Below, in pieces: positions 49,824 to 59,656 of a stretch of 64,000 bases of DNA. Below the pieces are notes generated by a model, which was not told the origin of the DNA, did no database searches, and saw only the letters and a list, made by a program, of their open reading frames with translations. The first letter of the stretch is position 1, and every line of letters starts with the position of its first letter. Made by a program: the position numbers and the translations under genes. Origin of the DNA: Acinetobacter towneri DSM 14962 = CIP 107472 (GTDB lineage Bacteria > Pseudomonadota > Gammaproteobacteria > Pseudomonadales > Moraxellaceae); assembly GCF_000368785.1 (NCBI RefSeq), contig NZ_KB849688.1, forward strand, positions 66,943-130,942, in the 5' to 3' direction.

Positions 49824-51923
49824 CTAATGACCACTATTCGGCTGAATCGTTTCAGGATCACGATAAATCGCTTCAGCTTCATGTACAGTTGGTGTTGGAC
49901 TTGCCAAGGCACGACGAATCACCCCAATGGCAGCGAACAACATCACAAATGCCACAATCATAAAGAAACCACATAACACGGCATTAATTTGATTGGACAT
50001 GACAATGGTTTGCATTTCAGTCACTGTTTTTGCAGGTGCTAAAATTTCATTGCGTTGAATTGCAGCATTGAAACGATCTGCTTGCGCCAAGAAACCAATT
50101 TTGGGATTGTCGTGGAAAATCTTTTGCCAACCTGCAGTCATTGAAGTAATGAACAAGAAAACTGTAGGGATAATCGTCACCCAAACATATTTTTCTTTTT
50201 TCATTTTAAACAGAATCACTGTACCTAAAATGAGCGCCATCGCTGCCAAAATTTGGTTACCAATACCAAATAGAGGCCATAAGCTATTAATACCGCCTAA
50301 AGGATCGACCACGCCTTGATAGACGAAGAAGCCCCAACCAGCCACCGCAACTGCTGTGCCAAGCAAGTTACCAAAGAAGTTATGTGAATTTTTCACTGCA
50401 GGAATAACAATACCTACAGTATCTTGCACCATAAAACGGCAAGCACGTGTGCCTGCATCTACTGCAGTTAAAATAAATAAGGCTTCAAATAAAATGGCAA
50501 AGTGATACCAGAATGCCATCATTGAGCGGTTATTAAAAATCTCGGTGATGATATGTGCCATACCAATTGCAAACGTTGGCGCACCACCCGTACGTGACAG
50601 AATCGAGCTTTCACCGACTTCTTTTGCCAAAATGGTTAAAGCCTCAGGAGTCACTACAAAGCCTAAATTTCGTACCGCTTCTGCTGCACTTTCCACCGTT
50701 GTACCTAAAACTGCAGTGGGTGCATTAATGGCAAAGTACACGCCTGGGTCTAGCACCGTGGCACAAATCATTGCCATGATTGCCACGAAAGACTCCATCA
50801 ACATGCCGCCATAACCAATCATCCGAATGTCTTTTTCGTTATTGACTAGTTTTGGCGTCGTACCTGAAGACACTAAGGCGTGGAAACCTGAAATCGCACC
50901 GCAGGCAATGGTAATAAATAAGAATGGGAACAATGAACCCGCAAATACTGGCCCTGTACCATCAATAAAATGGGTCACCGCAGGCATCTTCATTTCAGGC
51001 ATTGCAAACACAATCCCGACAGCCAAACCCGCAATAACACCAATTTTTAAGAACGTCGATAAATAATCACGTGGCGCCAATAACAACCACACTGGCAAAA
51101 CTGAAGCAATAAAACCGTAGGCAATTAAACACCACGTTAATTCTGTGCCACTTAAAGTAAATAAAGGCCCCCAGAATGGATGCTGTGCAACATTTTCACC
51201 ATAAATAATACCCATCATCATCAGGACAAAACCAATAATGGAAACCTCAGCAATTTTCCCCGGGCGAATAAAACGCATATAAATGCCCATGAAAATCGCA
51301 ATTGGGATGGTGGCTGCAATACTAAATACGCCCCACGGACTATTGGTTAAAGCTTTCACGACAACCAAAGCGAGTACGGCAAGAATAATCACCATCACGC
51401 CCAGCGCACCCAGCATGACAATCACACCAGCAAATGAACCCAACTCTTGTTTTGCCATTTCTCCCAAAGAACGCCCATCACGACGTGTAGAAATAAACAA
51501 AACCAAAAAGTCTTGGACTGCACCTGCCAACACCACCCCGACTAAAAGCCAGATCGTGCCGGGTAAATAACCCATTTGTGCTGCAAGAATAGGCCCAACT
51601 AAAGGGCCTGCACCTGCAATCGCGGCAAAGTGGTGACCAAATAACACACTTTTATTGGTGGGCACATAATCTAAACCGTCAGCCAAACGATGTGCGGGCG
51701 TTAAGCGTCGCTCATTTAACTCAAATACTTTGGTGGCAATAAATAAACTGTAGAAGCGGTATGCAATGCTATAGACACAGACCGCAGCTAAAACTAACCA
51801 GACTGCATTGACGTGTTCGCCTCTACTGACTGCCAATATCCCAAAAGATACTGCACCCAATATAGCGACCAAAAGCCATATAATTTTTGAAGTCAGACCT
51901 GACTTCGGTTGAACTGTTTCCAT
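49824..51923 (-). CDS. cstA: carbon starvation protein A / pyruvate transporter
   Basis: A 699-residue membrane protein with many helices (about 16-18) and no signal peptide. It shows the CstA family motifs FGHHFAAIAGAGPLVGPILAAQMGYLPG and DAGTRACRFMVQDTVG. CstA and BtsT homologues import pyruvate, and CstA has also been linked to peptide use. The cstA-ybdD order is conserved. The gene has a normal length. Its upstream region (51924-52130) shows no clear binding site that I can name; CRP control is common in enterobacteria. Confidence 0.93.
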   Translation of the reverse strand: METVQPKSGLTSKIIWLLVAILGAVSFGILAVSRGEHVNAVWLVLAAVCVYSIAYRFYSLFIATKVFELNERRLTPAHRLADGLDYVPTNKSVLFGHHFAAIAGAGPLVGPILAAQMGYLPGTIWLLVGVVLAGAVQDFLVLFISTRRDGRSLGEMAKQELGSFAGVIVMLGALGVMVIILAVLALVVVKALTNSPWGVFSIAATIPIAIFMGIYMRFIRPGKIAEVSIIGFVLMMMGIIYGENVAQHPFWGPLFTLSGTELTWCLIAYGFIASVLPVWLLLAPRDYLSTFLKIGVIAGLAVGIVFAMPEMKMPAVTHFIDGTGPVFAGSLFPFLFITIACGAISGFHALVSSGTTPKLVNNEKDIRMIGYGGMLMESFVAIMAMICATVLDPGVYFAINAPTAVLGTTVESAAEAVRNLGFVVTPEALTILAKEVGESSILSRTGGAPTFAIGMAHIITEIFNNRSMMAFWYHFAILFEALFILTAVDAGTRACRFMVQDTVGIVIPAVKNSHNFFGNLLGTAVAVAGWGFFVYQGVVDPLGGINSLWPLFGIGNQILAAMALILGTVILFKMKKEKYVWVTIIPTVFLFITSMTAGWQKIFHDNPKIGFLAQADRFNAAIQRNEILAPAKTVTEMQTIVMSNQINAVLCGFFMIVAFVMLFAAIGVIRRALASPTPTVHEAEAIYRDPETIQPNSGH

Positions 51924-52130
51924 GTCAATCTCTCTTCTTGTTACATTTTTTAAGCGTTACTTTTATTGTCGAGATGTAGCTTTAATTCCTAAATCCTTGG
52001 TTGATCCTGCTCCTTTTATTTTGATGTCTGCTACCCTTACATCCATAGTGTGCGCTACCGTACACTTAAATGGAGCACCAACAGTTTCCTATACTTTTCA
52101 CCTATTCTTTTACCACATAATCAAATCAAC

Positions 52131-52167
52131 AAAAAAGGGGGATGACGCGAATCATCCCCCTCTTTTA
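52131..52167 (-). terminator. terminator of efp
   Basis: AGAGGGGGATGA-TTCGCG-TCATCCCCCTTTTTT in the minus direction, 25 bp past the efp stop. Confidence 0.92.
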
Positions 52168-52189
52168 CTTATGATTTATCAATAAATCA

Positions 52190-52759
52190 TTATGCGCGTT
52201 CTAGGTATTCACCTGTACGTGTATCTACACGAACGCTTTCTTCTTGCTGTACGAATAAAGGAACACGTACCACTGCACCTGTTTCTAATTTCGCTGGTTT
52301 ACCGCCACCACCAGAAGTATCGCCACGTACACCCGGATCAGTTTCGACAATTTTTAATACCACGAAGTTTGGTGCGTTTACAGTTAAAGGCACACCGTTA
52401 AACAACATAATGGTACATTTTTCGTTTGAATCATCTTTTAACCATTTTGCAGCATCGCCCATTGCGGTTTTGTCAGCAGCAATTTGCTCAAAAGATACAG
52501 GATCCATGAAGTTCCACATTTCGCCATCGTTGTAGAGGTATTCCATTTCTACTTCTACAATGTCAGCTGCTTCTAGTGAATCACCAGACTTAAATGTTTT
52601 TTCTAAAACTTTACCAGAACGAAGGTTACGAAGTTTTACGCGGTTAAACGCTTGACCTTTACCTGGCTTTACATATTCATTTTCCATGATTGAACATGGG
52701 TTACCATCAAGCATAACCTTAAGGCCTGACTTGAAATCATTCGTAGAATAATAGGCCAT
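52190..52759 (-). CDS. efp: elongation factor P
   Basis: A 189-residue factor that rescues ribosomes stalled on polyproline. It has three beta-barrel domains; the modified residue is Lys34 in [10 protein letters not shown], matching E. coli. The EpmB-type enzyme encoded divergently (53072) makes the (R)-beta-lysine that decorates this lysine. The start is the ATG at 52759 with GGAG ten bases upstream; a GTG nine bases earlier overlaps that site. A strong terminator follows. Confidence 0.97.
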   Translation of the reverse strand: MAYYSTNDFKSGLKVMLDGNPCSIMENEYVKPGKGQAFNRVKLRNLRSGKVLEKTFKSGDSLEAADIVEVEMEYLYNDGEMWNFMDPVSFEQIAADKTAMGDAAKWLKDDSNEKCTIMLFNGVPLTVNAPNFVVLKIVETDPGVRGDTSGGGGKPAKLETGAVVRVPLFVQQEESVRVDTRTGEYLERA

Positions 52760-53071
52760 GACTGGCACACTCCAAACTGACTAACTTAACTATTTATGTT
52801 ACAAAGCAAATGACCAACGCAGCTTTGCGATGCTCGCCATCTTGCAACATCTTTTTTCATCGGACGTATTGTAAATGAGCAAGCCATAACGAAGCAATGA
52901 AAATCCACTACCGATCACCTCAAGATATCGGTAAAATCAGCTGTTTTGTAATGATTCTGATTCAAAGCGATTAATCATTCGCGGCATTCACGCTCAATGA
53001 ACAAAGAATTCATCTACGCTAAATAGATGTGTACTTGGTTCCTTTCACCTCATATTTAAATCTTTTCTGGC
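52760..53071. other. 312-bp divergent region between efp and epmB
   Basis: It holds the divergent promoters of efp and epmB. It is AT-rich and without coding signal. I see no repeat, strong hairpin or protein-binding palindrome in it. Confidence 0.4.
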
Positions 53072-54088
53072 ATGATCAACTACCTGTACCAAGAACAAAA
53101 CTGGCAATCTCAACTCAGTGACTTGATCACCGACCCACGCGAATTGTTAAATATTTTAGAGCTGTCTGAACAGCAGTTGCTGTCAGGTGCTTTACTGGCA
53201 TCCAATCAGTTTAAATTGCGTATCCCGCGTGCATTTGTGGCCAAAATGCAAAAAGGCAATCCACTCGATCCTTTACTGTTACAGGTTCTGCCACATCATT
53301 TAGAACTGGAAGATCATCCTGGATTTGTGACCGACCCTTTGGGTGAGGAACAAGCCAATCAACAACCTGGAGTCCTACACAAATATAAATCACGCTTTTT
53401 GCTGACCTTGACTGGTGCTTGCGCAGTACATTGTCGTTATTGTTTCCGCAGGCACTTTCCTTATCAGGAAAATCTGCCAAAAACTGAAGACTGGGACAAT
53501 ATCCGTAATTACATTGAAAATCAGCCCGATATTAATGAAGTGATTTTAAGTGGTGGCGACCCGCTCACTTTGTCAAATCGTAAATTAAATATCTGGATTG
53601 AGCGATTGGCGTCTATTCCGCAAATAAAATTTTTGAGAATTCATTCACGAGTTCCGATTGTTATTCCCAACCGTGTCGATGAATCGCTGATTTCCTTACT
53701 AAAAAATAGTAGGCTGCGTATTATTCTAGTGGTACACTCGAACCACGCATCAGAATTAGATGACTTTACCTGTTCGCAACTTGCCAAGTTAGTCGAACAA
53801 AACATCACCGTTCTGAATCAAGCAGTCTTATTAAATGGGGTCAATAATTCTGCTCAGGTCTTGGTCGATTTAAGCTATCGTCTTTTTGATGCAGGGGTGA
53901 TGCCTTACTATTTACACGTGTTAGATAAAGTAAAAGGAGCGCATCATTTTGATTTAATGCCGCAAGACATTGATCACATCTATAAAGAGCTTTTAGCGAA
54001 CTTACCCGGCTATTTAGTTCCTAAACTCGTTAGGGAAATTGCGGGCGAAAAAAACAAGACACCGCTTTTTGGGGTTTCAACTTATTGA
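53072..54088 (+). CDS. epmB: EF-P beta-lysylation protein (radical SAM lysine 2,3-aminomutase-like)
   Basis: A 338-residue radical SAM enzyme converting (S)-alpha-lysine to (R)-beta-lysine for EF-P modification. The cluster cysteines are C117, C121 and C124 in ACAVHCRYCFRRHFPY; the SAM segment EVILSGGDPLTLSN and the PLP-binding lysine near the C-terminus (PKLVREIAGEKNKT) follow. The size is that of EpmB, shorter than clostridial lysine aminomutases. It sits divergent from efp. The companion enzymes EpmA and EpmC are not in the window. Confidence 0.93.
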   Translation: MINYLYQEQNWQSQLSDLITDPRELLNILELSEQQLLSGALLASNQFKLRIPRAFVAKMQKGNPLDPLLLQVLPHHLELEDHPGFVTDPLGEEQANQQPGVLHKYKSRFLLTLTGACAVHCRYCFRRHFPYQENLPKTEDWDNIRNYIENQPDINEVILSGGDPLTLSNRKLNIWIERLASIPQIKFLRIHSRVPIVIPNRVDESLISLLKNSRLRIILVVHSNHASELDDFTCSQLAKLVEQNITVLNQAVLLNGVNNSAQVLVDLSYRLFDAGVMPYYLHVLDKVKGAHHFDLMPQDIDHIYKELLANLPGYLVPKLVREIAGEKNKTPLFGVSTY

Positions 54089-54102
54089 GTTAAATAACAA
54101 TC

Positions 54103-55848
54103 ATGAATATGAATACTTCAGATCTTTTTCTAGTTCCCAGCGAACTAAAGCTGGAGCAATTGAGTTTTTGTCAAAATACGGTTAAAAGCATTCAGGCATG
54201 GGCAGCGGATTTATCCATTTTACAATTGGGTGATTCTTCCCAAGCTCTATTTAATGCACTTTTAGAAATTTCAGAACTGAAATGTCAGGAAACATTACGT
54301 TTTGACTTAATTCAAGCTATTCATCCGACACTTGAAAATGTGCTTACCAGTCTGGAAAAGCATTTTTTCAACCAGGCTTTGATTAGTAATGACCGCAACG
54401 ATCATATTATTGAACTCGCGCTGTTATTACGCAGTCATTTCGCCAAAGTCTATATTAATATTTCCCGACGTAGCCACCAACAACTCACCCAACAAAAATT
54501 TTCTTTATTTGCCTTTAATTTAAAAAAGAACTTACAAACTGCACGAGTTCTATCTAGCTATTATGCTTTACAACAATTAGCTCTACTGCGCTATCAACAA
54601 CACATGCTTTATAGCCACGCCTTGCCAAATCAGTGGTTAATTGCACACCAACTTTTAGATACAGCCATTCAACAACATTATTATTTAAATAATATTAATC
54701 AGTTACAAGGCACACAACATCAACTGATTAATATTGCTCAAGCCTATGCACAGCTGATTTTATTGGAAATTTTCAATACCCATCAAATTCGACCTGCAGA
54801 AATTCAAGGCTTATATCTCTGTAGCTTTGATTGGGCAAAACTGATTCAAGTTTTACCCAAAGAAACGACGCTTTCACGTTATGTGGTCGATGCAAGCAAA
54901 GATCATCCACCTATTTACAATACGCACCAAAGCCAAGGTTTTCATGCCAATATTTTTATTGCAACTCAACCCCTACTCGATCATTTAAATGAAGTTCAAG
55001 GTCGTAAAGGTGAACATTTATCACGCAATGAAAAGCTATTCTTAACCCCTGCTTTGCATTTCCATTTGCACAATATTTTGACCAATACAGCAGAACGTGT
55101 GCATGAGCGTTATGAATATTCGGCACGGATTAAAATTTGCTTTGGTTTGACTGTGGCACATTTTTATCTGTCTAATGGTAAAAACTTCAATGAAACGCTG
55201 GCTTTGGGCGATAACTACCAATTCCAGAATGAAAGCCAGTTTATCAATGCCATGCATACCAACTCTACGGTAGATATTAGCGCTGTTAAAACCTTAGACC
55301 GTGAAGCCAAACAAATTTACAATGCCGATGTTTTAGATATTAGTGTCAACGGCTATCGTATTAAATGGACGGGTGAAACACCGAAAAACCTTAAAACAGG
55401 TGAATTTATTCTGGTTCAGGAAAATAGCCAAAGTCCGTGGCGTGGTGGTGTCATTCGCTGGATTAAACAATCTGCTGAAAAAAGCTTAGAACTTGGCTTG
55501 GAAATTTTAACCCAAGATATTTACCCTTGTGCTGTTTTTGTTAAAACAGATCGGCATACAGGACATTATCATCCAGCATTATTGGTACAAAGTACGCAGG
55601 TCAATGAAGTCAATACCTCATTGATTTTGCCAAGTCTGCAATTATTACGTGACAAACAAACCGTACAGCTACGTTTAGGTGAAGAAGAACTAAAAGTGTT
55701 CTTAATTAAGCCGTTATTGATTACCCAAAGCTTTATGCGCTTTGATTTTGAGTTGTTGAATGACCAACAACAGCCTTTACTTGATGGTTTTATTCAGAAA
55801 CAAGTGAATGAAGTTAAAAATCACGATTTATGGGAAGCATTAAAGTGA
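54103..55848 (+). CDS. PilZ-like domain protein upstream of a FimX homologue
   Basis: A 581-residue protein without membrane segments. The N-terminal ~390 residues are helical and rich in Gln, His and Leu, and I do not recognise a domain there. Around residues 400-490 lies a PilZ-like beta-barrel marked by DISVNGYRIKW (D-x-S-x-x-G, Asp411). The upstream Arg-x-x-x-Arg motif that binds c-di-GMP is poorly preserved (DREAKQIYN), so nucleotide binding is uncertain. The stop overlaps the start of the FimX-like gene, an arrangement implying a shared function, possibly twitching motility. P. aeruginosa has a comparable gene near fimX; I did not verify homology. Confidence 0.65.
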   Translation: MNMNTSDLFLVPSELKLEQLSFCQNTVKSIQAWAADLSILQLGDSSQALFNALLEISELKCQETLRFDLIQAIHPTLENVLTSLEKHFFNQALISNDRNDHIIELALLLRSHFAKVYINISRRSHQQLTQQKFSLFAFNLKKNLQTARVLSSYYALQQLALLRYQQHMLYSHALPNQWLIAHQLLDTAIQQHYYLNNINQLQGTQHQLINIAQAYAQLILLEIFNTHQIRPAEIQGLYLCSFDWAKLIQVLPKETTLSRYVVDASKDHPPIYNTHQSQGFHANIFIATQPLLDHLNEVQGRKGEHLSRNEKLFLTPALHFHLHNILTNTAERVHERYEYSARIKICFGLTVAHFYLSNGKNFNETLALGDNYQFQNESQFINAMHTNSTVDISAVKTLDREAKQIYNADVLDISVNGYRIKWTGETPKNLKTGEFILVQENSQSPWRGGVIRWIKQSAEKSLELGLEILTQDIYPCAVFVKTDRHTGHYHPALLVQSTQVNEVNTSLILPSLQLLRDKQTVQLRLGEEELKVFLIKPLLITQSFMRFDFELLNDQQQPLLDGFIQKQVNEVKNHDLWEALK

Positions 55849-57953
55849 GAAATCCATTATTGTCTAAAAAGCTCAAACGTACCGAAACACGTTTACTCAT
55901 AATCGATGACAACCAAATACGTTTTAATCAAATTTGTGAACAACTCACTGCAAATGAGCACCGTGTTCAGGCTTATCTATTAGATGACATTAAAAACTTT
56001 GAAAAACAATTACATTTAACTTGGGATTTGGTGATCTTTGGTCGTGCTTATGACCTAAAAGTCGATCAGGCACTCACTTTAATTCGTGCATCACAGCAAC
56101 CAAATTTACCGCTACTTTTGCTCAAACCAGACGATTACGATGCCACGCAATACACCAGTTATGTGCGCAAAGGCATCTATGACATTATCAATTTAGATTA
56201 CCCCGAACGCTTCTATTTTGGCTTAATTCGCGCACTGTCTTTTAGTCGCTTACAGCAGTCACAAGAACAACTTATGACTGAACTGGAAAATGCACAATCA
56301 CAAGCTCAGGCGTTGGTCGAAGACAGTAGCAAAGCAGTAGCCATTATTCAGGAAGGAATTCATGCACAAGCCAATGCTGAATATTTACAGCTATTTGGTT
56401 TAAAAAGTGAAGATGACCTTATTGGCTTGCCATTATTGGATTTATTGCAACCGCAAGATATTACAGATTTTAAATTCCGCTTTAAGAAAGTCAGTCAAGG
56501 ACAATTTGAACACGGCCGTTTTGATATTCATAGCCAAAACCCGCTTCTGGCAAAACAAAACCCGCTCAAAATTGAATTTGTTGGAGCAGCTGACGACGCC
56601 ATACAAATCACCATAGATATTGAAAATACGGCGCAAAATACTGTCCCTGCTCAAACGACAGCAGACAAAGCAGCGGCAAAACCAAGCACATACCAATTGG
56701 TAAATCGCACTTTAGCCAAACAGCCTTCTAGTGCCAATGCTTTGGTGGTGTTTTCTTTGGCGAACTGTCCTGAATCAATTTTCCAAGCCGACTGGCAAAC
56801 CACAAAAAATTACTTTACCAACATTCAAAATTTTTTAAAAGAACAGACCAATGTACCATTATTTAATGTGAGTAATGGTTTAGTGGTTGGTTTGTTCCAA
56901 GCAGAATCGCCTGCAATTTTAGAATCGAAACTGATTGGCTTAAATTCACTCACGAAACCGCAATTACTTACGGTAGATCAACATACTTACCCACTTAATT
57001 TGCGTATTGGTTATGTGCCATTCACTCCAGACATTCAAAATGAAAGCAGTTTTGAGCAACTGATTAGCCAAGGTTTTGCCAACGCATTACCACAACAGCA
57101 AGAACAACATAACTCAGGTTTAACCTTAGACTTGTCATTTGGTGAATCTAACTTAAATGTAATTGAATCTGCTGCAGCTGTACCACAATCGTATAGTGAA
57201 TCTGCGATTATTGCAGCGATACGTCAAAGTCTTGATCGTGGTGAAATTCATCTGAAGTATCAACAACTTTATGATAAGCAAGACACCAATTTATATACCT
57301 ATGAAGTAACTAGTGGCTTTATTTTCAATAGTGAATGGAAATCACTGACAGGCTTAATAGATTTGGCTGAAGACCCAGAATTATCCATTAAACTGGATCG
57401 TTGGATTTTGGTCGAAGCTTGTAAACAATTGCACAACTTCATCACCCAATATCCTGAAGCGAAGCTGATTATCAATTTAAACAAATTTGTTTTATTACAA
57501 GACCGCAGCTTCCCTGAGTTTGTGTCTAAACTGATAACGATTATTGGTAGCCGCCTCAGCCATCCATTAATTTTGCAATTCTCTGAAGAAGACATCAGCC
57601 AAAACTTAGGTGATGCGCAGAAACAAATCAGTTTATTACGTCAGCACGGCGCTGAAATTTCTCTGCGTGATTTTGGTCATTCGATTTATAGTGAATCTAT
57701 CTTGAAACAAGTCGATATTCACTACTTGACCTTGCACAGTGCACTGACTGAAAAACTGGCTGCTGATGACTCGACGCAAGAATTACAGGAACAATTGAGC
57801 ATTTATAGTGAAATTAAACCTGTAGAAGTGTTATTGCGTGACTTAAATGATATGAACCTGTTTGCGAATGCGTGGAATGTCGATGCGCGCTTTATTCAGG
57901 GTGATTATTTCCAGAAAAAACTCGATCATTTAATTGATGTGCAAGACCAATAA
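55845..57953 (+). CDS. FimX-like REC-PAS-GGDEF-EAL protein with degenerate catalytic motifs
   Basis: A 702-residue cytosolic protein with response-regulator (about 15-135), PAS (about 165-260), GGDEF-like (about 285-420) and EAL-like (about 455-700) regions. Degeneracy: the receiver keeps Asp21-Asp22 (LLIIDDN) but the phospho-Asp position reads VIFGRAY; the GGDEF site reads SNGLVVGLF; the EAL motif reads YEVTSGF. It is thus probably a c-di-GMP-binding or scaffolding protein, not an enzyme, as in FimX of P. aeruginosa, which controls type IV pili. The GTG at 55845 overlaps the previous stop by four bases and has GGGAAG nearby; an ATG at 55830 is an alternative. Confidence 0.8.
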   Translation: MRNPLLSKKLKRTETRLLIIDDNQIRFNQICEQLTANEHRVQAYLLDDIKNFEKQLHLTWDLVIFGRAYDLKVDQALTLIRASQQPNLPLLLLKPDDYDATQYTSYVRKGIYDIINLDYPERFYFGLIRALSFSRLQQSQEQLMTELENAQSQAQALVEDSSKAVAIIQEGIHAQANAEYLQLFGLKSEDDLIGLPLLDLLQPQDITDFKFRFKKVSQGQFEHGRFDIHSQNPLLAKQNPLKIEFVGAADDAIQITIDIENTAQNTVPAQTTADKAAAKPSTYQLVNRTLAKQPSSANALVVFSLANCPESIFQADWQTTKNYFTNIQNFLKEQTNVPLFNVSNGLVVGLFQAESPAILESKLIGLNSLTKPQLLTVDQHTYPLNLRIGYVPFTPDIQNESSFEQLISQGFANALPQQQEQHNSGLTLDLSFGESNLNVIESAAAVPQSYSESAIIAAIRQSLDRGEIHLKYQQLYDKQDTNLYTYEVTSGFIFNSEWKSLTGLIDLAEDPELSIKLDRWILVEACKQLHNFITQYPEAKLIINLNKFVLLQDRSFPEFVSKLITIIGSRLSHPLILQFSEEDISQNLGDAQKQISLLRQHGAEISLRDFGHSIYSESILKQVDIHYLTLHSALTEKLAADDSTQELQEQLSIYSEIKPVEVLLRDLNDMNLFANAWNVDARFIQGDYFQKKLDHLIDVQDQ

Positions 57954-57964
57954 GGTCTTGTGCA

Positions 57965-57988
57965 TTAGGGTCTATTTGTAGACCCTAA
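57965..57988 (+). terminator. first hairpin after the FimX-like gene
   Basis: TTAGGGTCTA-TTTG-TAGACCCTAA directly after the stop. It lacks its own U run, and the second hairpin (58001-58028) probably does the stopping. Confidence 0.5.
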
Positions 57989-58000
57989 AATTTAAGGCAC

Positions 58001-58028
58001 AAAAAAACGGGCAATTGCCCGTTTTTTT
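58001..58028. terminator. bidirectional terminator between the FimX-like gene and rpmE
   Basis: A perfect palindrome AAAAAAACGGGCAA/TTGCCCGTTTTTTT. It lies between converging genes. Confidence 0.95.
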
Positions 58029-58039
58029 CGTACTGGATA

Positions 58040-58264
58040 TTAACGTTTGATAGAACGTGACATACCAGCAAAACGTTGTTTGAACTTGTCGATACGACCG
58101 CCAGTGTCAACGTTCTTTTGCTTACCAGTGTAGAACGGGTGGCATGCAGAACATACGTCAAGATAAAGAGTTTCTTTACCAACTGCTGAACGAGTTTCGA
58201 TTACGTTACCGCAAGAACAAGTTGCAACTAATTTTTCATATTTTGGGTGAATATCGGCGCGCAT
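58040..58264 (-). CDS. rpmE: ribosomal protein bL31
   Basis: A 74-residue zinc-binding form of L31 (the C+ type). Cysteines C16 and C18 (CSCGN) and C38 and C41 ([13 protein letters not shown]) make the zinc ribbon. [11 protein letters not shown] and [13 protein letters not shown] are usual. It stands alone with a promoter-like TATAAT at 58432-58437 (minus) and a ~160-nt leader. Confidence 0.96.
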   Translation of the reverse strand: MRADIHPKYEKLVATCSCGNVIETRSAVGKETLYLDVCSACHPFYTGKQKNVDTGGRIDKFKQRFAGMSRSIKR

Positions 58265-58431
58265 CGTCGATTACTCCTAAGATTTAAGAAGGCTTAAGCT
58301 GTCATCGCAATTGGTCACTCTCATTAAAAAAATGAGGACATGCTTTAAAAGCAGACCAACACCACAACAGACCATTCTTTTGGCCCACCGAGACGGATAC
58401 CGTCAGAGCTAAGCACAACAAGTTGGGCAAT

Positions 58432-58437
58432 ATTATA
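58432..58437 (-). promoter_or_regulatory. -10 element of the rpmE promoter
   Basis: A perfect TATAAT (minus strand) with a poor -35. It would start transcription near 58425, giving a ~160-nt rpmE leader containing a small hairpin GACGG-ATA-CCGTC (58392-58404). L31 leaders in other bacteria can bind the protein; that is only a possibility here. Confidence 0.45.
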
Positions 58438-58467
58438 CGGAATAAAATATTTTAAAGCTAATTATTC

Positions 58468-59460
58468 TTAGGAATTTAATTCTTGCGGTTCGGTCGAATC
58501 GGGCTGCTTTTCGAGATAATTGGCTATCACACCGCACACCATCAACTGAATTTGATGGAAAATCATGATCGGTAAAACAATCATCCCCAACGGCTGCCCA
58601 ATAAATAAAATTTGCGCCATCGGTACACCACTGGCTAAGGTTTTTTTGGAGCTACAAAAAAATGCGGCAATTTGGTCTTCACGTGCAAAACCCAACCATT
58701 GCGGCACAACCCACGCCAACCACATCACAAGGGTCAATAACACGGAACAAGCAATAATCAACAGCAATAAAGTCATACCACTAACTTGATGCCACAATCC
58801 TGCTACCACTGCCCCACTAAATGCACCATAAACCACCATCAAAATCGAACCCTGATCAAATACCTTGACCAGCTTTGGTAATTTCAACATCTGAGGAAAA
58901 ACATAAGGACGTAATAACTGCCCCAAAATAAATGGCACCAATAACAATAAAGTAATTTGAATAATCGAATTTGTCGGGTCAAAACCGTGTTCAGACTGCC
59001 CTAAAATAAAGATGCCTACTAAAACTGGGGTAATAAACATCCCAATTAAATTAGAGAATGACGCACTGCAGACTGCGCTGGCAACATTGCCTTTTGCCAC
59101 TGACGTAAAGGCAATTGAAGATTGCACGGTTGAAGGCAAAAAGCACATGAACAAAAAGCCCCAATACAGCTCCTGCCCGAGCATTGGCACTAGAATTGGC
59201 TTTGCCAGCAAACCTAAAATTGGGAATAACGCAAAGGTAAAAGTAAATACCAACGCATGCAATTTCCAATGCATCATGCCCTGAATGACAGCTTCACGTG
59301 ATAATTTCGCCCCATGCAAAAAGAATAAGATTGCAATGGCAACTGTCGTAATCACACTAAAAACTTCGGCTGCTTGCCCTGACACAGGCACGACACTGGC
59401 GAGGATGACCATCACAAACAAAAGAATGGTAAAGCGATCCAATGCCAATAACTTCAACAT
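58468..59460 (-). CDS. bile acid:sodium symporter family (SBF-like) membrane protein
   Basis: A 330-residue membrane protein with nine to ten helices, of the YfeH-like SBF family. It opens MLKLLALDRFTILLFVMVIL and has TVAIAILFFLHGAKLSRE, FMCFLPSTVQSSIAFTSVAKGN and FSNLIGMFITPVLVGI, where the P-S-T-V-Q-S-S and crossed-helix motifs coordinate sodium in the family. ASGVPMAQILFIG closes the transport core. The substrate is unknown: bile acid is a family name only. The ATG at 59460 has AGGA just upstream. Repeated operator-like motifs lie 70-140 bp upstream. Confidence 0.85.
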   Translation of the reverse strand: MLKLLALDRFTILLFVMVILASVVPVSGQAAEVFSVITTVAIAILFFLHGAKLSREAVIQGMMHWKLHALVFTFTFALFPILGLLAKPILVPMLGQELYWGFLFMCFLPSTVQSSIAFTSVAKGNVASAVCSASFSNLIGMFITPVLVGIFILGQSEHGFDPTNSIIQITLLLLVPFILGQLLRPYVFPQMLKLPKLVKVFDQGSILMVVYGAFSGAVVAGLWHQVSGMTLLLLIIACSVLLTLVMWLAWVVPQWLGFAREDQIAAFFCSSKKTLASGVPMAQILFIGQPLGMIVLPIMIFHQIQLMVCGVIANYLEKQPDSTEPQELNS

Positions 59461-59530
59461 AAACACATCCTGTATATTCTTTTACTGTTGCAAAAAAGCC
59501 CAGCAATTTTTACCTTTCGATAAAGGTATA

Positions 59531-59600
59531 TTACTGAGCAATATTCAAAAAGCGAGCATTTTCAGGCGATGTTCAATATTTTCAAAATGAATACTGAACA
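59531..59600. promoter_or_regulatory. repeated operator-like motif upstream of the SBF transporter
   Basis: The unit TGYTCARTATT appears as a near-perfect inverted pair: TGTTCAATATT (59570-59580) and AATACTGAACA (59590-59600), nine bases apart. A third, weaker copy TTACTGAGCA is at 59531-59540. It resembles ArsR/SmtB-type operators in spirit, but the regulator is not in the window. Confidence 0.45.
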
Positions 59601-59656
59601 ACATTCAGTTTATTGCGCCATAAAGGTTTGGTTTTTACTGCTTCACTGATGAAGAC

